Origin: Phellopilus nigrolimitatus
Taxonomy: Eukaryota; Basidiomycota; Agaricomycetes; Hymenochaetales; Hymenochaetaceae
Assembly: GCA_021029095.1 (NCBI GenBank)
Contig: JAJOHG010000023.1
Span: forward strand, 1 to 64,000
Direction: 5' to 3'
Length of the DNA stretch: 64,000 nucleotides
Part shown: in pieces, positions 34,861 through 44,330 of the stretch
Layout of the letters: each line of letters starts with the position of its first letter
How positions within the stretch are numbered: position 1 is the stretch's first letter
Made by a program: the position numbers and the translations under genes
Notes under the pieces: generated by a model
Seen by the model: the letters and a program-made list of their open reading frames with translations, nothing else
The model's database searches: none
What the model was told of the DNA's origin: nothing

Positions 34861-34980
34861 ATATAGGGCAGTTGGTGGAGAGGGGCAGTGCTATTGTGAG
34901 AAATGTTCTATATTGCAGCTCTACATACGGACATTGGGAAGCCACTACATATGGGTAATCCGAAAGAAAAGGGGCGGGAA

Positions 34981-35058
34981 GTGGAGCATGGGCTCAACGG
35001 CGTAGTACGGGTCAGGGGAAGGCAGTAGTGCACTAGGCAGCGAAAGGCAGCACTGTAC
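34981..35058. repeat. 78-bp duplicate of a piece of the SEC31-like fragment
   Basis: Positions 34981-35058 match 37381-37458 in the same orientation, offset exactly 2400 bp. Most differences read as CG in the second copy versus CA or TG in the first. Confidence 0.75.
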
Positions 35059-35329
35059 GCTGCAAGCACAGGCGCGGAGACGACTTTTCGGGATCATCTT
35101 AACGTGAAGATCGATGCATCACGTGTCACACTTTTGTGTTCGGCCGGTATGGATCGGCACTAGGCAGCGGAAGGTGGTAAGCTTGAAGAATGCATGCTGC
35201 AGACAGTTAGGGGAAAAGATAAGCAGTTAGCGCTCTGAAACGAACCGCAAACAAGCATCGGGACAAATGAAATACGAAAACGAAAAGAAAAAAGGGGGCC
35301 TCGGAATGAACAAAGAAATCGAAGTGACG

Positions 35330-35525
35330 CACCTGTAGTAACTGTGCGGCATCGGGCCTCTTCTCCGCGTCCACCTCAAGCGCGCGCGCGAGGTAATCGC
35401 GGAACGTCGGCGACACTGACTCCGGGTTTGCGATCGTCGGTGTCCGTTCGTTGCGATCAGGTACAGCGCCCTCTAGCGAAATGGTTCAGATAGGGCGGCT
35501 CGCCTCCGACCATTTCTATCGTTAA
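35330..35525 (-). pseudogene. PAK/STE20-type kinase fragment (C-lobe end)
   Basis: The minus strand encodes, in pieces, IEMVGGEPPYLN, ALYLIATNG and then, after a one-base loss, TPTIANPES and SPTFRDYLARALEVDAEKRP, finishing DAAQLLQ at a typical donor GTGCGT. This order is the end of the kinase domain of PAK-family kinases (Ste20/Cla4), whose intact genes have these blocks in one frame. The glycine loop, catalytic loop and DFG region are not present. A relic of a DNA copy. Confidence 0.75.
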
Positions 35526-35574
35526 TCGATGGTAAAATTTTAAGATATTAGAAGTAAGCTAAATGGAAAGTCAA

Positions 35575-37345
35575 GTCGCAGGGACGCACCAATTGCCATG
35601 ATACTCAAAGTAGCGCTCGTAGAGGTTCGATTGTTTGTACGTCCGCACGGCCGAGGGGTCCGGAGTCACCTTCAGGTCCGCGTCGGTGTAGTTATTCGCG
35701 CTGCGGAAGATGGTTACTTTTTCCATAAATATCTGTAAAGCATGCGCGTGAGCAGAATAGCGCAAGCTACTCTTCTCGTCTGCGCCATCGAGAAGGCGGC
35801 CCTCTTCCTCCGCCATCTCCTCCGTCCAGATGTTGACAACCTTCTCGAGCCGGCCCGCAGCGAGGTAAGTCAGTGTCGCGTTCTTCCTGAGCTCCTCCGC
35901 ACCAAGCGCCTCTGCACTCTTCATCATGCTCGCATTGAATTCCAAACGCTGACTGAGCTGCTCCGCAAGGTTCGCAAACTCACTGGGTTTCGCAAACGTG
36001 CAGAGGACCACAAAGATCTCCTGCCACTCCTGCAGATCCGCGTTCTGCACAATGTCATCCAGATCCTCGGTAACGATAGATTGGAACAGGCAGAGGTACG
36101 GCAGGTTGATCGTCCGCTTCTCGAAATGTCTGCTGTGTACGCTGTAGAAGCGCTGGGCTACCCTTAACGGCCAGGAGGATTGCATCAGCATACCTTTCGG
36201 CCGACAAGCACAACGTCACTGCCGACTCAAAATCGCCGAGGACGAGCGACTTGGTTACCAGATGGTCAAATTCCGATTCCTCCGAGGGGTAGATCCGGAA
36301 CATATTGCTCTTCATGACCTCCGATGACGAGGAAGACGGGCGCGAGCCGACCGTGGCCGCGACGGATGAGTCGTGTGCGTAGTTTTGGTGGGGAATTTGA
36401 ACGTGATCCGGGATTGTGTTGCGAGTGGTGCCCATCGTGCAGAAGAAGTCTGCCTCCGCGTCCGATTGCGGCGTGCCGCCGATGTCATCCCCGAACAGGG
36501 ACGGAGCAGTCGTGGTCGACTCCCTATCAACGGCTTTCGTGACCTCAGTGTGATCTGACGCGACACTTGTTCCTTGCTCGGACGGCGTGCGTTCGCATTC
36601 TTGCTCCTGCTCCGCCTCAGGTTCGGCGAAGGACACTATAGGCTCGTGCACCTTGCTCTCTTCATCGAGCACGTCCGCTGGCGCATGTGTAGGCGTTGCA
36701 GTCGCCCTGATCCTCTCAACCGCTTCCACAACGCGTGCGGCAATCTCCGACTTCGAAAATCCAAGCAGCATGACGAGCTCCTCGCGCTAGACTGCTTTGA
36801 AGAGACTCGCAAGCGCTTTCTAGCTCGCTGCATCGTGTCCCGCGCGGGCAGCCGCCTCAGCCGACTTGCCCTGAGCGAATGCCCTCAGCGCTTGCTCGTC
36901 TGCCGCGCTCTTTAGCCCGGCGTACAGCAGTAGCTGCGACGCGAAGCAGCCCGGAGTAATCTTGTCGATGTTGCAGGCGTAGTAGCGTTCGCGCGCGAGA
37001 CAATCGAAGGCTCTGTCGCGACCTTATGCAGATGCACGACGCTACTCTGATTCTTGCCTTGCGCAGACGGCAGGTTTGAGACCGATACGAGGAAGCCGTC
37101 GTAACCGAGCGAGCTTGTAACTGGCCGCCTCAACCACTTTGGTGGCTGTCTCAAAGAGAGCGTCGCTTGCGTCGTGCGGGAAAAGCCAGGTATGTCGAAC
37201 ACGTCGGAACCGACTGCCTTGGGCGTCGGGGCTGTCAGCTGGTCATCCGAGGGTTCATTTGTTGTCTGCAACGAGTGAACACCAATCGTGCCATCAAAGT
37301 AGGCGGAGCGAGCGCGGGGCGAACGTGCGCTCGGGGGAGACATTG
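35575..37345 (-). pseudogene. SEC31: SEC31 (COPII outer coat) fragment with nonsense codons
   Basis: Sec31 is the large outer-coat subunit of COPII vesicles. From the right, this relic reads AYFDGTIGVHSLQTTNE, VFDIPGFSRTTQATLSL, QPPKWLRRPVTSSLGYDG and VSVSNLPSAQGKNQSSVVHL. It continues ALRAFAQGKSAEAAARAG, MLLGFSKSEIAARVVEAVE, VTKSLVLGDFESAVTLCL and SAERYADAILLAVKGSP. It ends with NLPYLCLFQSIVTEDL, DLQEWQEIFVVLCTFA and NATLTYLAAGRLEKVVNIW. These are the LLGFS to alpha-solenoid parts of Sec31; the WD40 start and the C-terminal part are missing. Between RAG and LLGFS two TAG codons lie in frame (36822-36820 and 36789-36787), and frame shifts occur elsewhere. Introns are retained. Confidence 0.8.
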
Positions 37346-38150
37346 ATGTGGGTGGGGGCGGAAGCAGGCGAGGGCGGGGAGTGGAGCATGGGCTCGACGG
37401 CGTAGTACGGGTCAGGGGAAGGCGGCGGTGCACTAGGCAGCGAAAGGCGTCGCTGTACTGCGCGCTCTGGAGTTCCTGTTGTGGTGTGAATAAGTCGTTG
37501 AGGTTGACGGTGCTCTGGCGCGAGAGGGCGAGGTCGCGGCGGAGGGTGCGAAGGAGAATGTTAGCAACAGACGCGGGCACGCAAGGAAACGGCTTACCGT
37601 TCATGTGCGCGCGGCGGGTACGCGAGCGGGTCGAACATCGACACGTCGATGATGACGTCCGCGCGCGCGCCTTGCCCTTCCTGTTCGCGTGCCCATTCGC
37701 ATCGGAACTTGCGCGCGGGTGTGGCGTGTCCTCCCAGCACGTTGAGCACACGTAGCGGAACGCGTCGAGCAGGACGCCGCGCGCAGAGCAGTCCATGCAC
37801 GCGGGCGGCGCGAGCTGTCGGACTTCGGGCGGGATGTCCACGGTGCGTGGTCGACGTGGACGCGGATTGGCGATTCGACGACGAGGGGAGTGCGTGTTTC
37901 GCTCGATGGACTCGAAGGTTCGGACAATTTCAGCCGCTCGAAAACTGCAGAATATACCAAGGACGTACCGATCAGAACGAAAGAGCGAAGGACCGTTGCT
38001 CTTACGAGCGACGAGGTGTCGGACAAACTTGAGTGGTCGTAATCGGCTGCGATATTCACGCGCAGCGTTATACGCCTGCTTCCAAGGTTGCGTCCGGACA
38101 GGATGGACTGTGCAGACGAGACAGGAAGACAGATGGGAAGCAAGAGAAAA
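37346..38150 (-). pseudogene. Fragment of an unknown gene with two CxxC motifs, fused to SEC31 relic
   Basis: The minus-strand stretch shows exon-like blocks: ADYDHSSLSDTSSLVRATVL, then PPEVRQLAPPACMDCSARG and FRYVCSTCWEDTPHPRAS (C-x2-C twice, probably zinc-binding). An intron (GTAAGC...CGCCAG) leads to STVNLNDLFTPQQELQSAQY. Frames change between blocks. I do not recognise the parent gene. At about 37345 the sequence passes directly into the SEC31 homology, so two unrelated genes have been joined. Confidence 0.5.
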
Positions 38151-38203
38151 AGACGTGTAAGAAAAAGTCAAGTTCAACATGTCCTATTTGGGCTGTAACC
38201 GTT

Positions 38204-38226
38204 ACATTTGTGACATATCACAATTT
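38204..38226 (+). repeat. 23-bp repeat, left copy
   Basis: ACATTTGTGACATATCACAA and three more bases; the reverse complement with one mismatch lies at 40955-40977. The motif itself is nearly palindromic. Confidence 0.6.
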
Positions 38227-38410
38227 CGAACGAAATTTTGCCTAAGTCCTGATCTCGGTATCATGAAGAACACATACAAGCTCTCGACGCTCACCGGAAC
38301 GCAGGAGCTCCTGCTCGTCGTCTCCGGCGCGCCGCCCTCCAACATGCTCGTCGGCGCGCCTCTCGGCCGCTCCGCGCCCCAGCAGATACAAGCGGCCCCC
38401 GCGCAGGCCG

Positions 38411-38510
38411 GAGGCGAGAAGCGCGGCTCTGCGCGCCGCCGCACGTCCGCGTCCAAGAACGCAGGCAGCAGCGGATGCAGCCCGACCTCGCCGAGCCCCG
38501 CATCAACCAC
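38411..38510 (+). repeat. Displaced copy of the kinase tail
   Basis: This stretch (GEKRGSARRRTSASKNAG and the PTSPSP that follows) repeats the sequence at about 40153-40262 (GEKHGSARRRTSASKDAG). The piece is located upstream of the kinase catalytic region although it belongs to its C-terminal tail. Confidence 0.65.
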
Positions 38511-38689
38511 GGCCTGACGAACTGGTCTGCTGGTGACGACGTCCCGCCGCCACCCGCTGCCGCTCTCCGCCTCCTCGTCCCATCAGCAGCAGCACAGCAC
38601 GCCCGACCCCGCCATCATCCCCCAGAGCGCCCCGCCCATGCCCAGCAGCAATGCCCGTCGCCCCGCTACCGCCTCCGGCCCGCCACCCG

Positions 38690-40490
38690 CATACGCCAGA
38701 ACATCGTCACGCTGCACCGCACGCTCGAGACGCCGTCCTTCCTGCTGCTCGTGCTCGAGTTTGTGCCGGGCGAGGACCTCTTCTACTTCCTCGAGCAGGC
38801 GCGCGACCACTACGAGCCCGAGCAGCCGCGAGCCGCCACCTCGCGAACAAGAGCACGACGGACTGTCCGTGCTCAGCGTAAACACGCTCAACACGACGCG
38901 CACCCTGCCGACGCTCAGCCTGCTCTCGACGCTCAACGAGAAGCAGCTCCTCAGCAACGCCGCCTCAAGCTCATCGCGAGCATGTTCGCGCAGGTGCGTT
39001 CTCTCGTATAGGCTCCAGCAAAAAGTGGCTGACTGACTGACGCTCCGTCGCACAGATGTACGAGGCGGTCGCCGTGTGCCACGACGTCGGGGTGTACCAC
39101 CGCGACATCAAGCCGGAGAACTTCATCGTCACGGACGGCTGGGCGGAGGACGAGCGCCGCGTCGTCGTCGTGAAGCTCACGGACTTTGGGCTCAGCACGC
39201 GCGACGCGGAGAGCAGCGACATGGACTGCGGCAGCGCGCCGTACATGAGCTTCGAGTGCCGCAACAATTGCGCGCCGACGTACGCCCCGCGCGCCGACGT
39301 GTGGAGCATCGGCATCGTGCTCGTAAACATGTGCGTCCCCTGCCTCTCTCTCTCCCCGCCTTTTTTTTAGTCAGGTGTACTGACCTTCCGCGCCGCCGCC
39401 CAACAGGCTGTACCACATCAACCCCTGGACGGACACGACGCAGGGAGTCTGCTCGTCGTTCTCCGCATAATTCGCCGCGCCGGAGCACTTCTTCCTCCAG
39501 CGCTTCGCGGGCATCGCCCCGCCCGTCGCGGCGTTCCTCGCGCACCGCGCTTCTGCGCGCTCCCCGCGCACGACCCTGCAGACGCCGCGGGCCGCGCCTC
39601 CGCGCACGAGCTCGGCCGCTGGGTGCGCGACGAGCTCGTGCTCCTCATGGCCTCCGACGCGCCCGTCCGCGTCCCGTCCGCGCTCGCCGAGAAGGCGGTG
39701 GCGGCGGCGGCACCAACTATCGAAGACGCCGCGCCGCCGGCCTCGCCGACTACTATCGCGGCGGCGTCCACCGCGCTGCTCGCGCAGGTCCGCGCGCAGC
39801 AGGAGGCCGCGGCCGCGGCGAGCGGCGCGGGCCCGTCGTCCCCCGCGTGGCGCCACCCGCCGCGGGCTCTCGAACGCGAGCATCGGCTACTCGCTGTCGT
39901 CCGTGCCGCAGTCGCGCCGCCCCGCGTCGCGCCAGGCGTCATTCTCCGTTCCGGATCCGTCTGCCGCCGCAGCCGCGCGCGTGCATGCGCTCGGGCTCGG
40001 GCTTGGGAACAGGATGCCTGGGAACGGGAGCGCGGCGGGCTCGAGGGCCGCAACGCCCCTGCTGCACGGGCCCGGCCGGCGCACCGCCGATGGAGAGCCC
40101 GGCCAGGGGGACGACGCGGACGGCGACCGCGGCGATGACGTCGAGACCGAGGGCGAGAAGCACGGCTCCGCGCGCCGCCGCACGTCCGCGTCCAAGGACG
40201 CCGGCGGGGGCGGTGGAGGTGGCAGCAGGCGCAGCCCGACCTCGCCGAGCCCGCACCTCAACCTCCCACCAGGCGCCAGCGCGCCGGGCATGCTGATGGG
40301 TGCGACGCCGTACTCGACGTCGGGCGCGCGGAGGGCGGGCACCCGCAGCCGGGCCCGCCCCAGGGCCAGATGTACCCCCACCCGGGTGTGCACCACCCCA
40401 TGATGGGCGCGCCGCAGTACTACCAGCCGCCGCCCGGGATGGCCGGCGCGTGGGGGCCGCCCGCGGGGTATAGGAGGGGTGTATGAGAAA
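38690..40490 (+). pseudogene. Ran1/KSP1-type Ser/Thr kinase relic
   Basis: Blocks in order are NIVTLHRTLETPSFLLLVLE, FVPGEDLFYFLEQARDHYEP, after a frame change LNEKQLLSN, and past an intron MYEAVAVCHDVGVYHRDIKP. The catalytic loop HRDIKPEN, DFG (KLTDFGLST), GSAPYMSFECRNN and ADVWSIGIVLVNM are intact in this exon; the next gives LYHINPWTDTTQGVCSSFSA and then a stop. The remainder (FLQRFAGIAPPVAAFL; RDELVLLMASD; a Ser/Gly/Pro-rich tail ending QYYQPPPGMAGAWGPPAGY) is scattered over frames. The glycine-rich loop and the VAIK lysine are absent. This fits the fungal Ran1/Ksp1 nutrient-response kinases. Introns are retained, so it is a DNA-derived relic. Confidence 0.75.
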
Positions 40491-40954
40491 AGGAGGCTGT
40501 GGGTGTTGGTTGGTGATGTACATATGTTTTCCCCCTTCCCTTCCCTCCCTCGCGCGCCTTCTGGATGGAGATATGTTTCGTGTTGCGACATGACGCGCTC
40601 TCTCCATCGCCCTAAAGTTCCTTTTCTCGTTATCTTCCTTCGAGTCCTTCTCATTCGTCTCTATCACTGCCCCGTATGTCGTATGTCGTATGTCGTCCGT
40701 CCCAATCCCGCTGTCCACATACCTCCCGCCTCTGTCTTCTGTCTCCTGTTTTCTGTCTTCGAAGCTGTATCCAAATGGACGAGAAGTGATACTTACCCCT
40801 CTCGTTTCGAGTTCTGTTCTCTTTTTTTCTTTGCACCCTCGTCTCCTATGTATTACTGCGGGCATATTCCTGTCTCTGTACATGCCTTGTGCTTTCCGAA
40901 GTTTCCTTTGCACTGAATCAACCAATAGAACTGTGCCTTTCTTGAACCTGCGCA

Positions 40955-40977
40955 AAATTGTGACATGTCACAAATGT
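40955..40977 (-). repeat. 23-bp repeat, right (inverted) copy
   Basis: Inverted partner of 38204-38226; contains the perfect 16-bp palindrome TTGTGACATGTCACAA. Confidence 0.6.
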
Positions 40978-40980
40978 GAC

Positions 40981-41012
40981 TTGTATCAATCTTCACATTA
41001 AGATTGATACAA
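40981..41012. repeat. Perfect 13-bp stem hairpin
   Basis: TTGTATCAATCTT, six-base loop CACATT, then AAGATTGATACAA. It is adjacent to the inverted 23-bp repeat. Confidence 0.65.
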
Positions 41013-41123
41013 AAAAATTGTCTCCACACCTGTGCCTGCAGCCTGTGGCTATTCTTTCCCAGTGAGTGTCCATTTTGCAGTTGTGTGTAATATTGATAAT
41101 GGATAATTTGCCTACATCCATCC

Positions 41124-41305
41124 TAGAGCATAGCACAGGTTGATCTGTGGTTTTAGCATCTTGCTAATAGTACAGCATGTTCTGCTCCAAATTTCATGAT
41201 TGTATATGTGAAATGTGTGGTCCACAATATGCAAAAACACACATTTGCATTGGTGCAGTATTTGTAGCAGGAGAGGCAAACAAGTCATCAAAAGTGTCCA
41301 CATTC
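41124..41305. mobile_element. Decayed half-copy of the fold-back hAT MITE
   Basis: The stretch begins TAGAGCATAGCACAGG and follows the left half of the MITE at 59272-59648 block by block: ATCTGTGGTTTTAGC versus ATCCGCGGGTTTTAGC, and further on GTGCAGTATTTGTAGCA versus GTGCAGTATTGGTAGCA and CATCAAAA. Many differences are C to T or G to A. The right half is missing. Confidence 0.6.
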
Positions 41306-41419
41306 TTGCACATGAAGAACATTATGCTTCTGGATCTCTAAGCTATTTTCTATGAGCCTTCCACATGCTTCCCAGTCAACAAGCTATTTCCTATGGCCCT
41401 TCCATATGCTTCCAAACCT

Positions 41420-41725
41420 GCCAAGCTATATACTACACAGCTACAGGGAGCTACAGACTCCTACAGTGCTGCCAAGCTATATAACTACACAGCTACAGGG
41501 AGCTACAGGTGCTACCAAACTATATACTACACAGCTACAAGGAGCTACAGACTCCTACAAGTGCTATGAAGCTATATACTACACAGTTACAGGGAGCTAC
41601 AGACTCCTACAAGTGCTATGAAGCTATATACTGCACAGCTACAAGGAGCTACAGACTCCTACAGTGCTATAAGTGCCTATGCACTATGTGCAATTGACGC
41701 TACAGACACTACACAGTGCTACAGT
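41420..41725. repeat. CTACAG-type minisatellite
   Basis: Five to six copies of a unit of about 50-58 bp built from GCTATATACTACACAGCTAC, AGGGAGCTACAGACTCCTAC and AGTGCTATGAA. The open frame of the copia fragment begins within it, so the first 30-40 codons of that frame are repeat-encoded. Confidence 0.8.
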
Positions 41726-41729
41726 GCAA

Positions 41730-43423
41730 TGCAGGAAATACATTTTCCTGATGTTGAGGACTGCTACATCAGTTTTGAGGACGCACACAATCATGTGTTG
41801 AAGTCTACAAACTGCTTTGAGCATGTCTTCTCTGCGGAGGTGCGCACCCAGTATGGTCCTGAGCCGGTACACTGGAGAGACATCAAGGGACGCCCTGACG
41901 CTTCCCTCTGGGAACAGGCTGCAATGGACGAGTTTATCAGTCTTGTTGAGAATGGGACCTTCACCCCAGTCAGACTTCCTTCTGGTCGCAAGACCATTGG
42001 CTGTCGGTGGGTGTTCAAACTCAAGCGCAAGGCAGATGGCTCAGTGGACAGGCATAAGGCGCGATTGGTGGCAAAGGGTTACTCACAGCGCCCTGGCTTA
42101 GAGTTTGCACAAGTGTTTGCTCCTACTGCCAAGTGGGCTGCACTTCGCGCTATACTGGCCTTGGCTGCAATTGAGGACTTGGAGTTGTTCAGCATTGACA
42201 TCTCCACTGCGTTCCTCAATGGTGACTTGGATCATGATGTCTACATGGATCAACCAGAAGGGTTTGAGGAGTATTATGGCGCCGGTTTTGTGCTTAAGCT
42301 TGCTAAGGCGATCTATGGTCTTAAGCAAGCTGGGCGCCAATGGCACAAGAAACTCGACTCTGTGTTGAAGGGCATGGGCTTCTCCTTGGTTCGCTGCGAC
42401 AACAGCATTTGGGTCTACAGACGTGACGATGTGCGCATCATCATTCCAGTCTATGTGGATGACATGACCATTGCTGCAAAGTCAAAGGAGCAATTCTTGT
42501 TTGTCAAGCGCGAACTTGAAAAGCACTTCAAACTGCGCGACCTCGGCCCTACCTCCTTCCTGCTTGGCGTCCATGTTGAGAGAGACCGCTCAATCCGATC
42601 CCTATCCCTATCTCAGCGCCAATACATCACTGACTTGCTTGAGCGCTTTGAAATGGCTGGATGCGGCGAGGTTTCTACTCCATTGCCAGAAGGCCATCGT
42701 CTCAGCAAGTCCATGGGTCCCCTCACTCCAGAAGAGATCGCATTCATGAAGACTGTCCCTTACAGGCAGCTGATTGGTGCACTCATGTATCTGGCTGTGG
42801 CAACACGTCCTGATATCTCATATGCGGTTGGACTTCTTGCGCGCTTCAGTTCTAATCCTGGTCCTGCTCACTGGAAGGCTGCAAAGCACTTGTGTCGTTA
42901 CCTTCAGGGTACCAAAGACATGAAGTTGACTTATGCGCCTGACAAGAACTCGTCTGAATTGTTCACCACATTCACTGACGCGGACCATGGAGGGGATGAG
43001 GATGACAGGCGCTCTACAAGCGGCCTGGTGGTTAAGATGGGAACTGGTGCTATCAGCTGGGCTAGTCGTCTTCAGACTATTGTGACACTCTCCACCACTG
43101 AAGCGGAATACATCTCTGCTGTCCAGGGTGGTCAGGAGATTATGTGGTTGCGCAACTTGTTCTCAGAATTTGGCTATGAATTCAATGCGCCCTCCACACT
43201 CTATGTGGACAACCAGTCTGCCCTTGCTGTTGCCAGGAACCCTGAACACCATGGACGCATGAAGCATCTGGACTTGCGGCACTACTGGCTGCGAGATGTG
43301 GTCGAGTCAGGTCTTATTGACATTCGCTACCTCCCCACCAAGTCTATGCCGGCTGACATCATGACCAAGGCGCTTGGACGCGTGAAGGTGATTGAGATGC
43401 GTGGTATGCTGGGTCTTCTGTGA
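41730..43423 (+). CDS. Ty1/copia reverse transcriptase-RNase H, 5'-truncated
   Basis: The frame (open from 41618) encodes the C-terminal part of a copia polyprotein. Reverse transcriptase shows WVFKLKRKADGSVDRHKARL, VAKGYSQRPG, FSIDISTAFLNGDLDHDVYM, KAIYGLKQAGRQWH and the catalytic YVDDM. The connection MYLAVATRPDISYAVGLLAR is typical. RNase H shows TDADHGGDEDDRRSTSG, STTEAEYIS, YVDNQSALAVARNPEHHGR and HLDLRHYWLRD. Gag, protease and integrase are missing: homology starts at about 41730, directly after the CTACAG minisatellite. No stop or frameshift occurs in 560 codons, so the copy is young. Confidence 0.92.
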
Positions 43424-43451
43424 TTGACAGGCGTGTCAGATCAGGGGGGAG

Positions 43452-43741
43452 TATTGGATATAGTATGATCTTGGACACTTTTATTCCTTTTATTATTTTG
43501 CGTACCAGGTGACTTGAACTCCTGACTTGTTGTTCTGCGTCACCTGACATGTTGATGTATTACATAATGCTTCCCTTGAAGCGGCAGAGTCCATGGATGG
43601 TGCTCTCTATCTTTTGCACTCATCCATTGGACTCAGGCATGTTTAGTTTCCTTAATATATTATCTTTTGCACTCATCCATTGGACTCAGGTCACTGTCTG
43701 TGTTTGTTGTGAGACCACTCCGCCTCACATTTAGTCCAACA
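43452..43741 (+). mobile_element. 3' LTR of the copia element
   Basis: A polypurine tract (AGATCAGGGGGGAG) lies 20-30 bp after the polyprotein stop. The LTR follows from TATTGGATATAG to TTAGTCCAACA (imperfect TATTGGA/TCCAACA ends). It contains a duplicated block of about 35 bp (ATCTTTTGCACTCATCCATT, twice). No 5' LTR is present. Confidence 0.7.
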
Positions 43742-44130
43742 ATGACGTGCGACACGGTCTTCCCGTAGCCACTCAGCGGATTCCCCACCTCCGCCGGCAT
43801 CAGCTTCGTCACCTCACTCTCATATACCTCTTTCGTCTATTTTACCTGGCAAAACCCATCAGTAAAAGTGTCTTTGTATTCTCTTTTTCTTAGAATAATA
43901 AATAAATAAAAGAAAACGCACCTATCGCCCGGCGAACGTCTCCGACGACACCTCTGATTTCACCTCTGAGCTGTACACCTCCGAGCACATTATGGGGTAG
44001 AAAGCGAACTTTACACCGAGTTCGTGCGGGATGGCGAGCGCGAGGGCCGCTTTCCCCGTGCCAGGAGCACCAGCGGGTGAAAGCGCACGACCAGAGAATC
44101 TGCGTGTCTTGACGAGCTCCGCTACAACGC
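43742..44130 (-). pseudogene. RVB1: RVB1 (RuvB-like AAA+ ATPase) fragment
   Basis: On the minus strand an exon reads VKTRRFSGRALSPAGAPGTG with KAALALAIPHELGVKFAF and CSEVYSSEVKSEVSSETF, then an intron, then [20 protein letters not shown] and [14 protein letters not shown]. These are the Walker A region and the following segment of RuvB-like 1, a hexameric ATPase of chromatin remodellers and of snoRNP assembly. The Walker A threonine is Ala here (GTGKAAL for GTGKTAL), and the fragment stops abruptly where the copia LTR begins. A further 120 bp upstream (to about 44250) encode an open segment FTDYRIQSNAGNAIALLLAP that I cannot assign. Confidence 0.75.
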
Positions 44131-44330
44131 GTCCCCGTGCTTTTTCGCGAGCTGGAGGACGACCTCGGGCGCGCCGGGCGCGAGCAATAGTGCGATGGCG
44201 TTGCCCGCGTTGGACTGGATGCGGTAGTCGGTGAAGAGCGCGTCGGCTTTCATTTGACTGGGGATGGGGGTTTTTTACTCGATGTTGGCGCGGAAACGCA
44301 TGGCAAAATGTAAAATAAAAGAAATTCAGA

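Noticed and set aside
39076..40296. 406-codon Arg-rich plus-strand frame and 338-codon minus-strand frame across the kinase relic
   Set aside because: Out-of-frame readings of very GC-rich sequence; the kinase motifs lie in another frame.
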